From Elusimicrobiota bacterium (GTDB taxonomy: Bacteria > Elusimicrobiota > Elusimicrobia > FEN-1173), in assembly GCA_016722575.1 (NCBI GenBank), contig JADKIY010000001.1, positions 1 to 64,000 of the forward strand: a stretch of DNA of 64,000 bases. The letters are read 5' to 3'. The notes under the pieces were generated by a model that was not told the origin of the DNA, searched no databases, and saw only the letters and a program-made list of their open reading frames with translations. Shown here piece after piece: positions 48,719 through 57,795 of the stretch; position 1 is the stretch's first letter; each line of letters starts with the position of its first letter. The translations under genes and the position numbers were made by a program.

Positions 48719-50092
48719 CTACAATAAGTAGCGGCGCAAGTGTATGGACAACAGCAACCCCACGGCCATGAACGATCCCACCAGCCCCGACCCGCCGTAG
48801 GACAAAAAAGGCAGGGGCACGCCGGTGACGGGCATCAAGCCCATCACCATGCCGATGTTGATAAGACCTGAAAAAGCGAAATACGCGCCGAGAGCCGAGG
48901 CCAAATAACGGCCGAACCGGTCCCGCGCGGTGAAGGCGATGTCGAAGGCGCGCCAGGCGATCCAAAAATAAACCGCCAGGACCAGCACCGCCCCCAGAAA
49001 CCCCGTTTCCTCCCCGATGAGGGAAAAAATGAAGTCCGTGTGCTTCTCGGGCAAAAAGCCCAGCTGACTTTGACTTCCCGACAGAAACCCCTTTCCGAAC
49101 AGCCGCCCGGACCCGATGGCGATTTTGGACTGCAAAATGTTGTACCCCGCGCCCAGGGGGTCCACCGCCGGGTCGATGAAGGCGATGAGCCGCTTGCGCT
49201 GGTAGGTCTTGAGCGCCTTGTCGACGACAAAAGACCCCGCGACCCCCGCCACCAAAACGGCCAGCGACACGAAGAGCGCGAAGAGCGGCACCGACACCCG
49301 CCACCGTCGCAAAAACCAATAACCGAACACCAGCAACACCGCGGCCCCGCCGGCCAGGGCCAGGAGCGGCCCCGTTTCCTGAAAGGCCCGGGCCACCCAG
49401 GCCATGGTCGTCCCCGTCGCGTAGCGGTCGCCCACGATGGAAAAATACGTCGACGCCAGGGGCAGGCCCAGGGCCAAACCGCCCGTGGCCAACAGCGCCG
49501 CCAGGGCCCCCGTGGGCGCCCCCGCCGCGAAGAGCACCGCCAAAGTCATGGGGCCGATGGCCAGGGCGCTCGACAAATCCGGCTGGAGCAGAATCATGCC
49601 GAAATGGGACCCCGCCAGAAAAACCGGGGGGATGAGGCCCGTCCAATGGCGGATTTCCCGGGAGCGGGCCTCGGCGATGGCGGCCAGCCCCACGGCCAAA
49701 AGGAGCCGCGTGATTTCCACCGGTTGAAAATAGAACCAGTGAAAGTTGATCCAGGACTTGCTGCCCCGGAGCCGCGTGCCGAAAACCAGCGTCGCCGCCA
49801 AAAGCATCAGGCTAAAAAGGAACAACCCCTTGGCGTAGGTCTGAAACACCGGGTAGGGCAAAAGCGCCAGAAAAATCATGGCCACGAGGCCCACGGCCAG
49901 GGCGGAAATTTGCCGCGTCAGGTAGCCCGCCGCGTGGCCCCCGTGGAAGGTCGCGGAGAAAATGAAAAGAACGCCCAGGACCGCCAGGGCCACGGCGGCG
50001 ACCAGCAAACTCCAATCCAACCGGGAAGCCACGTGGCCCAGGGTGGACTGGGGCGCCGTTCGGAAAAAGCGCGGCGTGATCTCGACCGTCAA
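48719..50092 (-). CDS. rodA: Rod-shape-determining protein RodA (SEDS glycosyltransferase)
   Basis: About 457 residues with roughly ten membrane helices. TTG 50092 has GAGG seven bases upstream; GTG 50137 is the longest option. KSWINFHWFYFQPVEITRL, LLQPDLSSALAIGPM, PAVDPLGAGYNILQSKIAIG, EKHTDFIFSLIGEETG and GVPLPFLSYGGSGLV are SEDS signatures including the catalytic Asp region. It polymerises peptidoglycan together with the PBP2 encoded just upstream. Confidence 0.95.
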   Translation of the reverse strand: MTVEITPRFFRTAPQSTLGHVASRLDWSLLVAAVALAVLGVLFIFSATFHGGHAAGYLTRQISALAVGLVAMIFLALLPYPVFQTYAKGLFLFSLMLLAATLVFGTRLRGSKSWINFHWFYFQPVEITRLLLAVGLAAIAEARSREIRHWTGLIPPVFLAGSHFGMILLQPDLSSALAIGPMTLAVLFAAGAPTGALAALLATGGLALGLPLASTYFSIVGDRYATGTTMAWVARAFQETGPLLALAGGAAVLLVFGYWFLRRWRVSVPLFALFVSLAVLVAGVAGSFVVDKALKTYQRKRLIAFIDPAVDPLGAGYNILQSKIAIGSGRLFGKGFLSGSQSQLGFLPEKHTDFIFSLIGEETGFLGAVLVLAVYFWIAWRAFDIAFTARDRFGRYLASALGAYFAFSGLINIGMVMGLMPVTGVPLPFLSYGGSGLVGSFMAVGLLLSIHLRRYLL

Positions 50093-50189
50093 GGGATGGC
50101 CTCGCCCTGTCGGGCTCGCCCACCATTCGCACGGCACTTCAACCCGCGCGAATACGGGAGGGACTTCATATCCCGGCGGTCCCTCCGCG

Positions 50190-51950
50190 TCACTTCGGTC
50201 CCCTCGGGAAAGCGGCGTTGATGATTTCCCGGGCCACGGGACCGGCGGCCACGGAACCCCGGCCGCCGTTCTCGACGAACACGGCCAGGGCCAGGGAGGC
50301 CGGCTCCCCCGGCCTGCCCGCGTAGGCGGTGAACCAGGAATGGTCTTCCCCGTGGGGGTTCTGGGCCGTGCCCGTCTTGGCGCCGATCACCAGGTCGGGC
50401 CGCTGAACGCCCCGGCCGGAGCCGGTCGTCACCACGCCTTCCAGCGCCCGGTGCAAAACGGCCCACACCTCGTCAGTCAATTGAACGCGCCCCCGGGCCG
50501 CGGGCACCGGTTGATAGACCACCTGCCCCTGGGCGTCGGACACCCGGTCGACCACGAAGGGCCGCCACACGGTGCCGCCGTTGGCCACCGCGGCGATGAC
50601 CCCGGCCGCCTGGAGCGGCGTCGCCGTGACGAAACCTTGGCCGATGCAGAAATTCAAACTGTCGCCGTCGAACCAGCCGTCCCGCATCACGCGCTTTTTC
50701 CAGGCGCGGCCGGGGATGAGGCCCGAGGACTCCGTCGGCATGTCGATGCCGGACTTTTCCCCCAGGCCGAAGGCCCGGGCCATGGATTCCAGCGGGTCCG
50801 CGCCGAGCTTCAAGCCCAGGTTGTAGAAATAAAAATTGCAGGACCAGGCCACCGCGCCGAAGAAGTCCTGGCGCTTGTGCACCGACCAACAGGCGAATTC
50901 CTGCCGGCCGAGGCGGTAGACGCCGGTGCAGACGTAGGCGGTCTTCGTGTCCCAGTGAAGCTGGGTCAGGGCCGCCGCCGCGGTGACGATTTTAAACACC
51001 GACCCCGGCGGGTAGGTGCCCTGGAGCGCGCGGTTGAAAAGCGGCAGGGCCGGGTCGCCCAGATACGCCGCCAGCCCCTTGGAAAAATCGAAACCCGGCC
51101 GGCTGGCCAGGGCCAGCACCGCGCCGTTGCGCGGGTCCAGCACGACGGCCGCGCCCCGCCCCGTGGGCGAGCGCGAGAGGGCGTCCTCGGCCACGGTTTG
51201 AATCCGCCGGTCGAGGGTCAGCCGCACGTCGTTGCCGGGGTTGGAGGGAATCCGCCGGATGATCTGCACGTGGCGGCCGGCGGCGTCCGTTTCGAACTGC
51301 AGGCCGCCGTCCTCCCCCCGCAGAAGGTCGTCGTAAAACTTTTCCACGCCGGATTTGCCGATCAATTGCCCCAGGCGAAAGCCCCGGTTCCGCAGGCGCT
51401 CGAACTCCCCGGGGTCCACTTCGTCCACGTAGCCCAGCAGGTGGCTGGCCAGTTCGCCGTAGCGCGGGCGGCGCTGGGGTTCCACCACCACGTTCACGCC
51501 GGGGAGCAGCATCCGCCGCTCCATGAGGGCCAGGGCCGCGCCCCGGGGCACGTCCGCCAAAATCCGCGTCATCTTGCCGCTCCGGCGCGCCTCGGCCATT
51601 TTCCGGTGGACCCAGGCGCGCTGCTCGGGGAGCCAGCGGGTCAGGTCCTCCGCCAGTTGGTCCATGGCCACGGGGGCCTTGGCGTTGAAATCGTAAAACA
51701 GGGAGAAGCGGGGCGCGTTGTCCACCAGCACGTCGCCGTTCCGGTCTTCGATGAGCCCCCGGGGCGCCAAGAGGGGGACGATCTGCGTCCGGTTCTGCTC
51801 CGCCTGGCGCACCATGTCGGGGCCGCGAACGATCTGCAAATGAAAGAGTCGCAGGACGATCAGGGCGAAGACCGCCGTGGCCAGGCCCGAGAGAAAAGCG
51901 ACCCGGTGGTCGTCCGCCCGGGAAAAGCCCGAACCGTCGGTGTTAATCAC
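50190..51950 (-). CDS. mrdA: Penicillin-binding protein 2 (MrdA)
   Basis: 586 residues from GTG 51950, overlapping mreD by eight bases. One N-terminal membrane helix (FLSGLATAVFALIVLRLF), then the dimerisation domain with APRGLIEDRNGDVL. The transpeptidase has PPGSVFK (active Ser), SCN in AVAWSCNFYFYN and KTGT in VIGAKTGTAQN. It cross-links lateral-wall peptidoglycan as partner of RodA. A 97-base gap separates it from rodA. Confidence 0.96.
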   Translation of the reverse strand: MINTDGSGFSRADDHRVAFLSGLATAVFALIVLRLFHLQIVRGPDMVRQAEQNRTQIVPLLAPRGLIEDRNGDVLVDNAPRFSLFYDFNAKAPVAMDQLAEDLTRWLPEQRAWVHRKMAEARRSGKMTRILADVPRGAALALMERRMLLPGVNVVVEPQRRPRYGELASHLLGYVDEVDPGEFERLRNRGFRLGQLIGKSGVEKFYDDLLRGEDGGLQFETDAAGRHVQIIRRIPSNPGNDVRLTLDRRIQTVAEDALSRSPTGRGAAVVLDPRNGAVLALASRPGFDFSKGLAAYLGDPALPLFNRALQGTYPPGSVFKIVTAAAALTQLHWDTKTAYVCTGVYRLGRQEFACWSVHKRQDFFGAVAWSCNFYFYNLGLKLGADPLESMARAFGLGEKSGIDMPTESSGLIPGRAWKKRVMRDGWFDGDSLNFCIGQGFVTATPLQAAGVIAAVANGGTVWRPFVVDRVSDAQGQVVYQPVPAARGRVQLTDEVWAVLHRALEGVVTTGSGRGVQRPDLVIGAKTGTAQNPHGEDHSWFTAYAGRPGEPASLALAVFVENGGRGSVAAGPVAREIINAAFPRGPK

Positions 51951-52461
51951 GGCCGCGCGGTCCGACCCGCCAGGCGTCGCCGAGCTCCAGCCAGACCCGC
52001 ACGGCCCAAAACACCGCCGGAGCGGCCAGGGCGTTCATGACGGCGCCGGCCAGGCACAAGCCGAGCCCCCACCGGTGGGGCCCCGTGGCCGGCACAAACC
52101 ATTCCCCGAGCTGGAGGGAACCGACGATGAAGACCACGCTGCCGACCAGGGTCAGGGCTTCCTGGGTGACCATTTTTTCCGCGTTCAAATTTTTGGAAAG
52201 GGAGCCCGAGGCGAACCCGCAAAAGGCCAGCAGGAGTCCCTGGGCGCCGAAGGGCGTCTGGCCGTAGAGGTCCAACGCCAACCCCCAGAAAAACCCCAAT
52301 CCCTGGGCCAGGTTCACGCGGCCCGAAGCGCCGATGGCCAGGACCGCCACCAACAACCAGTGGGGCGCGGGCAAAGACACCGGCGCCAGGTGGAGGAACA
52401 CCGCCTGGGCGATCCACCCCAGAAAGAACGTCACGAGGACGAAAACCGCGCGGCGGATCAC
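51943..52461 (-). CDS. mreD: Rod-shape-determining protein MreD
   Basis: 172 residues from GTG 52461, GTGA-overlapped with mreC; the longer open frame upstream is opposite mreC. Five hydrophobic segments, the first RRAVFVLVTFFLGWIAQAVF, and GLALDLYGQTPFGAQGLLLA with the conserved Asp-Leu-Tyr-Gly pattern. It is an inner-membrane part of the elongasome. Confidence 0.9.
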   Translation of the reverse strand: MIRRAVFVLVTFFLGWIAQAVFLHLAPVSLPAPHWLLVAVLAIGASGRVNLAQGLGFFWGLALDLYGQTPFGAQGLLLAFCGFASGSLSKNLNAEKMVTQEALTLVGSVVFIVGSLQLGEWFVPATGPHRWGLGLCLAGAVMNALAAPAVFWAVRVWLELGDAWRVGPRGRD

Positions 52462-53291
52462 GGGGCCTCCCCCTCCGGCCGCCGGGAGAGAAGCAACATG
52501 TCCCGGACGTCGTTGAGCTTGGCGGCCGGCGAAAGGACGGCGCGCTTGAAACTTTCGTGGGTGGCTTCCTGGACGGTCAGCACCCGGCCGATCAAGACGC
52601 CCTCGGGGAACACGTCGCCCAGGCCCGAGGTGATCACTTCGTCCCCCGGCTGGATGGGCGAATCCGAAAACAAATAGTTGAAGAGCAGGACGTTGGCGCC
52701 CCGGCCCTCGACCAGGCCCTGCTCGGCGGTGCGGGCCGCGTGGGCCGACAGGGAGGACGAGGGGTCCGTGACCAGGAGCACCCGGGCGAACCCCCGGGGC
52801 AGGATTTCCGCCACCTGGCCCAAAATGACCACGCGGCCGTCCCGCACGGTCACGGCGGCGTCCCCCACGCGGACGGGCGCGCCCACCGCGGGGCGGACCA
52901 GCACGCTGTGAAACCAATCGTTGGCGTTCCGGGCCCACACCCGGGCCGCCGTGGCGGAAAATTGCGGCCACCGGGCCAACCCGGCGGATTCCGTGAGCCG
53001 TTTGTTTTCCTCTTCGATGGTCTGGGAGCGCTTCTCGTCCAGTCGCTCGGAGAGCCAACGGGCCTCGGCGGCCCGGGCCCGCTGGTCGGCGCGGATCAAG
53101 AGCGAAAGGTTGTGGCCGAATTGGCCCCACTGGGACAGGGGGCCGACGGCGGGGGCGCTGGTGGGGGCGAGCAGGTAGAAGAAGGCGTACTTGAGGCTCT
53201 GGACGATCCGGTCGCCGGACCAGGACAGGAGCGCCAGGCCGAGGACGGCGTAACAGGAAAAGACAACCGCTGGACGATGCCGCTGAAACAA
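52458..53291 (-). CDS. mreC: Rod-shape-determining protein MreC
   Basis: 277 residues from TTG 53291 with GGGAGA five bases upstream. One membrane helix (VVFSCYAVLGLALLSW), a coiled coil (residues about 68-100), then the beta-barrel periplasmic part with PGDEVITSGLGDVFPEGVLIG, the family signature. It links MreB to the periplasmic synthases. Confidence 0.93.
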   Translation of the reverse strand: MFQRHRPAVVFSCYAVLGLALLSWSGDRIVQSLKYAFFYLLAPTSAPAVGPLSQWGQFGHNLSLLIRADQRARAAEARWLSERLDEKRSQTIEEENKRLTESAGLARWPQFSATAARVWARNANDWFHSVLVRPAVGAPVRVGDAAVTVRDGRVVILGQVAEILPRGFARVLLVTDPSSSLSAHAARTAEQGLVEGRGANVLLFNYLFSDSPIQPGDEVITSGLGDVFPEGVLIGRVLTVQEATHESFKRAVLSPAAKLNDVRDMLLLSRRPEGEAP

Positions 53292-53401
53292 ATCGGTCTC
53301 CCGACCCTCCGAGGAGGGTCCCGACGCGTTTTGGCGCGGCGAAAGCGCGCCCGCGTGCGGGGGATCCGAAAAGGGAAAGCGGCGAAGAAGGAGGGGGTCG
53401 T
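53292..53401. other. Gap between mreB and mreC with a perfect hairpin
   Basis: GACCCTCC and GGAGGGTC (about 53301-53318) form an eight-base stem with a two-base loop, roughly 10 bases before the mreC start. It could mask a ribosome site or slow ribosomes. No T-tract follows, so I do not call it a terminator. Confidence 0.4.
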
Positions 53402-54433
53402 TTAGACGGAGGCGCGGCCGCGGGAGCGCTTGATGTTGTCAAGCTCTTCCAGATAGCGGCCGCAGCCCATCACGACGCACGTCAGGGGATCGGCCGCGCG
53501 GGTCACGGGCAGTTCGGTCTCCTGGGACAACAGCTCCGGCATCCCGCGCAGGAGGCTTCCGCCCCCGGCCAGCACGATGCCGCGGTCCACCAAGTCGGCC
53601 GACAGTTCCGCCGGCGTTTCTTCCAAGGTCGACTTGACGACGTCCACGATGAGCTTCAAAGGTTCGGAGAGGGCCTGGCGGACTTCCTCGGACGTAATGG
53701 TGATCGTCTTCGGCAACCCCGTCACTTGGTCCCGCCCCTTCACTTCGAGCGTTTGTTCCTCGGCTTGGGGGAAGGCGCTGCCAATCTTGATCTTCACGTC
53801 TTCCGCCGTGGTTTCGCCGATGAGCAAATTGTATTTCCGTCTGAAGTACTGAACGATGGACTCGTCCATCTCGTCCCCCGCCACGTCCAGGGACTTCGAG
53901 ACCACCATTCCGCCCAAGGAAATCACGGCCACTTCGGTGGTGCCGCCGCCGATGTCCACGATCATGTTGCCCGAAGGCTCAGAGATGGGCATTTCGGCGC
54001 CGATGGCGGCCGCCTTGGGTTCCTCGATCAACTCCACGTACCGCGCGCCCGCCTGGTCGGCCGCCTCTTTGACGGCCCGCCGCTCCACCTCGGTGATCCC
54101 CGAGGGGATTCCGATCACCACGCGCGGATGGAGCAGGCTTCGGCGGTTGTGCACTTTTCGGATAAAATACTTGATCATTTCCTGCGTCACGTCGAAATCG
54201 GCGATCACCCCGTTGCGCAGGGGACGCACCGCGTAAATGTTCGCCGGGGTTTTGCCGAGCATGCGCTTGGCTTCGAGGCCGAAGGCCACCGGCTCCCGGG
54301 TGTCGCGGTTGATCGCCACGACCGAAGGTTCCTTGAGGACAATCCCCTGCCCTTTGACGTAAACGAGGGTATTGGCCGTTCCCAGGTCAATCCCCATGTC
54401 GTTCGAAAAGAGGCTGAAGATGTAGTCGAACAC
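53402..54433 (-). CDS. mreB: Rod-shape-determining protein MreB (bacterial actin)
   Basis: 343 residues from GTG 54433 with GAGGGA upstream. FSNDMGIDLGTANTLVYVKG is the phosphate-1 loop, MIVDIGGGTTEVAVISLGG phosphate-2, and GIVLAGGGSLLRGMPELLS the adenosine site. It forms filaments that orient cell-wall synthesis. It follows rplQ after 23 bases, so the ribosomal and cell-shape genes may share transcripts. Confidence 0.97.
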   Translation of the reverse strand: MFDYIFSLFSNDMGIDLGTANTLVYVKGQGIVLKEPSVVAINRDTREPVAFGLEAKRMLGKTPANIYAVRPLRNGVIADFDVTQEMIKYFIRKVHNRRSLLHPRVVIGIPSGITEVERRAVKEAADQAGARYVELIEEPKAAAIGAEMPISEPSGNMIVDIGGGTTEVAVISLGGMVVSKSLDVAGDEMDESIVQYFRRKYNLLIGETTAEDVKIKIGSAFPQAEEQTLEVKGRDQVTGLPKTITITSEEVRQALSEPLKLIVDVVKSTLEETPAELSADLVDRGIVLAGGGSLLRGMPELLSQETELPVTRAADPLTCVVMGCGRYLEELDNIKRSRGRASV

Positions 54434-54456
54434 GTTTTCCCTCGGTGGCGGACCCT

Positions 54457-54807
54457 TTATTGAACCAGCTTGAGGATCGCCATTTCGGCGTTGTCGCCGG
54501 ACCGGTTGCCCAGTCGGTACACGCGGGTGCATCCGCCCGCACGCGACTGGTAACGCGGCACCAAAACATCATATATCTTTTTACGCACGTCCTTGTCGTT
54601 GATGGCGGCGGCGAGTTCGCGGCGCGCCGGCAAGGATTTCTGTTTGGCCAACGCCAAAATCCCTTCCGCGAAACGCGCGGCTTCCTTGGCTTTGGCGTGG
54701 GTCGTGCGGATCTCCTCGTGCTGGAGGAGGCTGGTGGCCAGGCCGCGGAGCAAAGCGACCCGGGCGCCCGTGGGGCGCGAGAGCTTTCGTCCGGCGTGGG
54801 TCTTCAT
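54457..54807 (-). CDS. rplQ: 50S ribosomal protein L17
   Basis: 116 residues. Standard start MKTHAGRKLSRPTGARVALL with LATSLLQHEEIRTTHAKAKE. ATG overlaps the rpoA stop as ATGA, so the two are translationally coupled. Confidence 0.97.
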   Translation of the reverse strand: MKTHAGRKLSRPTGARVALLRGLATSLLQHEEIRTTHAKAKEAARFAEGILALAKQKSLPARRELAAAINDKDVRKKIYDVLVPRYQSRAGGCTRVYRLGNRSGDNAEMAILKLVQ

Positions 54808-55784
54808 TTGGGCTCCCCGCCGGCGGTCAGCATGCCCAGCTCCAGGTTCAATTCCTTCAGCCGGTCCCGGATTTCCTCCAGGGATTTGCGGCCGAAGTTC
54901 TTAAAGCCCAGCAATTCCTCTTCGGTCTTGGAAACCAAATCGCCGATCGTGCGGATCTTGGCGGCCTTCAGGCAATTGGAGGCGCGCACCGTGAGCTCGA
55001 TCATGTCGACGGATTGGTCCATCATGTCCTTGAGGCGCCCTTGGCCGTCGGCCGCGAGGCCGGCGGCGGCGGTCGCCGGTTCGGTCGCCGGTTCCGGTTC
55101 GGCCGGGGCGAAGACGCCGAAGGCGCTCTTGAGAATCTTGGCCGACTGGGCCACGGCGGCCGTCGGGGTGATCGAGCCGTCGGTCCACACTTCGAGGATC
55201 AGCTTGTCGTAGTCGGTCATCTGGCCGACGCGGGCGTTCTCGATTTCGTAGTGGACTTTGGTCACCGGGGAGAAGAGCGCGTCCACGGGAATGGTGTTGA
55301 CGGGCTGGCCTTCGCGGCGCAGCCGGTCGGCGGAGGAGTAGCCCCGCCCGCGGGAGACTTCGATTTCCATCTCCAGCTCGCCGCCCGCGTCCAGATGGGC
55401 CAGGACGAGTTCGGGGTTGAGCAATTCGACGTTGCTGGTGAGCTCGATGTGCTTGGCTTTGACTTCGCCGCCCTTTTTCTTGAGCGAGAGCACTTCGGGG
55501 CCCGCCACGTGCAGTTTGAAGCGCAGCTGGCGGAGGTTCAAGATCAGTTTGATCACGTCTTCTTGAACGCCTTTGAGGCTCGAGAATTCGTGGGGCGCGC
55601 CCTTGATGCGGACGCCCGTGACCGCGGCGCCCTCCAACGACGACATCAAAATGCGCTTCAGGGAATGGCCGACCGTGTGGCCGTAGCCTTTTTCAAACGC
55701 TTCCGCGACAAATTTACCGTAGTTGTCCGAGGAAGCCGCGTCCGTATCCAGCTTCTGGGGCAACACCAAGCCAAGACTCGTCAT
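54804..55784 (-). CDS. rpoA: RNA polymerase subunit alpha
   Basis: 326 residues. GYGHTVGHSLKRILMSSLEG is the dimerisation signature. The C-terminal domain has LTVRASNCLKAAKIRTIGDL and LGFKNFGRKSLEEIRDRL, which bind UP elements and regulators. An Ala/Pro/Glu-rich linker (EPEPATEPATAAAG) joins the two domains. Confidence 0.98.
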   Translation of the reverse strand: MTSLGLVLPQKLDTDAASSDNYGKFVAEAFEKGYGHTVGHSLKRILMSSLEGAAVTGVRIKGAPHEFSSLKGVQEDVIKLILNLRQLRFKLHVAGPEVLSLKKKGGEVKAKHIELTSNVELLNPELVLAHLDAGGELEMEIEVSRGRGYSSADRLRREGQPVNTIPVDALFSPVTKVHYEIENARVGQMTDYDKLILEVWTDGSITPTAAVAQSAKILKSAFGVFAPAEPEPATEPATAAAGLAADGQGRLKDMMDQSVDMIELTVRASNCLKAAKIRTIGDLVSKTEEELLGFKNFGRKSLEEIRDRLKELNLELGMLTAGGEPK

Positions 55785-55818
55785 GGGAATTCTCTCCTTC
55801 TTGAAAAAGCGTCCGGGG

Positions 55819-56502
55819 TTATTTGCTGTAAAGTTCGACGATGAACTGCTCGTTGACGGGGAACGACATCTCCGCGCGCGCGGGCCAGTTTTTCACTTTG
55901 CCCGCGAGGGTGACGCCGTCCAGGCTCACGTTGTCGGCGTGGCCCTTCACGGCGCCGCCGATGGAGCCGTCCCATTCCAGCCAGCCGGGCAGGCCCTTTT
56001 GGGCCGCCGTGGCCAGGGAGCGCTTCACGAACAGGTTGGCGCGCAGGGCGTCGTCCAGGGCGATGGCGTCGCCGGGTTCCACCTGATACGACGGGATGGT
56101 GACCCGCTGGCCGTTCACCTTGACGTGGCCGTGGAACACGAGCTGGCGCGCGCCGGCGGGCGAGGTGGAAAAGCCCAGGCGGCGGATCACGTTGTCCAGG
56201 CGGGTTTCCAACAACCGGAGGAGGTTTTCCCCGGTGTTGCCCTTCTGGTGGGACGCCGCGTCGAACAGACGGCGAAATTGACGTTCCAACACGCCGGTCA
56301 TCCGGCGCGCTTTCTGCTTCTCGCGCAGACGCTTGGCGTATTCGGTGGGTTTGGTCCCCCGGCGGCGGGCGTGCTGCCCCGGCGGTACGGCGGCGCCTTC
56401 CTTATCGATCGGGCACTTCGAAAAGCACCGATCGCCTTTCAAAAAAAGCTTCACGCCTTCTCGGCGGCAGAGCTTGCAAACGGGTCCAGTGTATCGAGCC
56501 AC
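55819..56502 (-). CDS. rpsD: 30S ribosomal protein S4
   Basis: 227 residues from GTG 56502. CKLCRREGVKLFLKGDRC has the zinc-type Cys pairs (C+ form). LETRLDNVIRRLGFSTSPAG and RQLVFHGHVKVNGQRVTIPS form the S4 RNA-binding domain. It is somewhat longer than usual owing to loops near residues 150-180. Confidence 0.97.
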   Translation of the reverse strand: MARYTGPVCKLCRREGVKLFLKGDRCFSKCPIDKEGAAVPPGQHARRRGTKPTEYAKRLREKQKARRMTGVLERQFRRLFDAASHQKGNTGENLLRLLETRLDNVIRRLGFSTSPAGARQLVFHGHVKVNGQRVTIPSYQVEPGDAIALDDALRANLFVKRSLATAAQKGLPGWLEWDGSIGGAVKGHADNVSLDGVTLAGKVKNWPARAEMSFPVNEQFIVELYSK

Positions 56503-56520
56503 AACGTTCTCCTTGGGGGG

Positions 56521-56973
56521 TTAGACGCGGCGGGCCTTGGGAGGCCGGCAACCGTCGTGGGGAATGGGAGTCACGTCTTTGATGGAAGTCACCACCAAGC
56601 CCGCGGCTTGAAGCGCCCGGATGGCGGTTTCCCGACCCGACCCCGGACCTTTGACGAACACGGAAACGCTTTTCACGCCGAGCGCGACCGCTTTTTTGGC
56701 GGCGGCGTCCGCGGTGACCTGCGCCGCGAAAGGCGTTCCCTTCTTGGTGCCCTTGAACCCGGCGCTGCCCGCCGTGGCCCAGACAATGGCGTTGCCGCGC
56801 TCGTCGGTGATGTTGACGATCGTGTTGTTGAAGGACGATTGAATGTACACGCGCGCGTTGACGATGTCCCGCCAAATCTTTTTCTTGCCTTTGGGGGCGG
56901 TCGCCGGGGCTTTGGCGGCCGGTTTGGCCGCGGCTTTGGCGGCGTCTTTCTTCGCTTCGGGTTGATCAGCCAT
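56521..56973 (-). CDS. rpsK: 30S ribosomal protein S11
   Basis: 150 residues, with an Ala/Lys/Pro-rich N-terminal extension of about 28 residues before the conserved part. FNNTIVNITDERGNAIVWAT and IKDVTPIPHDGCRPPKARRV are the family signatures. Confidence 0.97.
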   Translation of the reverse strand: MADQPEAKKDAAKAAAKPAAKAPATAPKGKKKIWRDIVNARVYIQSSFNNTIVNITDERGNAIVWATAGSAGFKGTKKGTPFAAQVTADAAAKKAVALGVKSVSVFVKGPGSGRETAIRALQAAGLVVTSIKDVTPIPHDGCRPPKARRV

Positions 56974-56991
56974 GGGTTCTCCTCGGTAAAC

Positions 56992-57396
56992 CTATTTCGC
57001 CGCGGCGGTGGCCGGGGCGGCGGTGGTGCCGGGCTTCGCGGAGCCGACGGTGCGCCGTCGCCCGCGCCGGGTGCGCGCGTTCGATTTCGTTCGTTGGCCC
57101 CGGGCCGGCAGGTTGCGCCGGTGCCGCGAGCCGCGGTAGGAACCGATTTCGATGAGGCGGCGGATGGTGCCGTTGATTTCCCGGCGCAAATCGCCTTCCA
57201 CTTTGTAGTTCTTGGTCAACTCGGTGTTGATCTTGTTGACTTCCGCCTCGGTCAAATCTTTGACCCGGGTCGACGGATTGACCCCGGTCTCCCCGCAGAT
57301 GAGAAGGGAGCGGTGGGCCCCGATGCCGTAGAGATACCGCAGCGCGACATCAACGCGCTTTTGTTTGGGAAGATCGATTCCCGCGACGCGAGCCAT
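56992..57396 (-). CDS. rpsM: 30S ribosomal protein S13
   Basis: 134 residues from ATG 57396, with AAGGAGG seven bases upstream within the tail of rpmJ. MARVAGIDLPKQKRVDVALR, LYGIGAHRSL and RHRRNLPARGQRTKSNARTR are conserved. The last 20 residues form an Ala/Pro/Thr-rich extension. A longer frame to 57492 would cross rpmJ and is rejected. Confidence 0.97.
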   Translation of the reverse strand: MARVAGIDLPKQKRVDVALRYLYGIGAHRSLLICGETGVNPSTRVKDLTEAEVNKINTELTKNYKVEGDLRREINGTIRRLIEIGSYRGSRHRRNLPARGQRTKSNARTRRGRRRTVGSAKPGTTAAPATAAAK

Positions 57397-57407
57397 GTGA
57401 GTCCTCC

Positions 57408-57521
57408 TTAACCTTGCCGCTGCTTGTGGCGCGGGTTGGAACAAAGAATGTAAAGCTTCCGGTGCCGACGCTGAACGCGGCACTTGTCGCAAATCGGTTT
57501 CACGGACGCACGAACTTTCAT
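57408..57521 (-). CDS. rpmJ: 50S ribosomal protein L36
   Basis: 37 residues, not in long-ORF listings because of its size. It reads MKVRASVKPICDKCRVQ and ends LCSNPRHKQRQG, with the zinc ligands Cys, Cys, Cys and His present (C+ type). It starts one base after infA. Confidence 0.95.
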   Translation of the reverse strand: MKVRASVKPICDKCRVQRRHRKLYILCSNPRHKQRQG

Positions 57522-57522
57522 T

Positions 57523-57741
57523 TTATTTCTCCCTGTAGGTGATGCGGCCCCGGGTCAGGTCGTAGGGGGACAATTCCACCTTGACCTTGTCGCCGGGCAA
57601 AATTTTGATGTAATGCATGCGCATTTTTCCCGAAATGTGCGCCAACACCTTGTGCCCGCCTTCGATTTCCAGACGGAACATGGCGTTCGGCAACGCTTCG
57701 AGAACGCGACCTTCCACTTCGATTTTTTCTTCTTTGGCCAT
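57523..57741 (-). CDS. infA: Translation initiation factor IF-1
   Basis: 72 residues, the usual length, an S1/OB fold: MAKEEKIEVEGRVLEALPNA, GHKVLAHISGKMRMHYIKIL and DLTRGRITYREK. Confidence 0.98.
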   Translation of the reverse strand: MAKEEKIEVEGRVLEALPNAMFRLEIEGGHKVLAHISGKMRMHYIKILPGDKVKVELSPYDLTRGRITYREK

Positions 57742-57795
57742 AAAGGGTTTTACGCTCCGTCCGGTCCCCGCCGTTGGGCGGGGCCCCGCGCCGAC

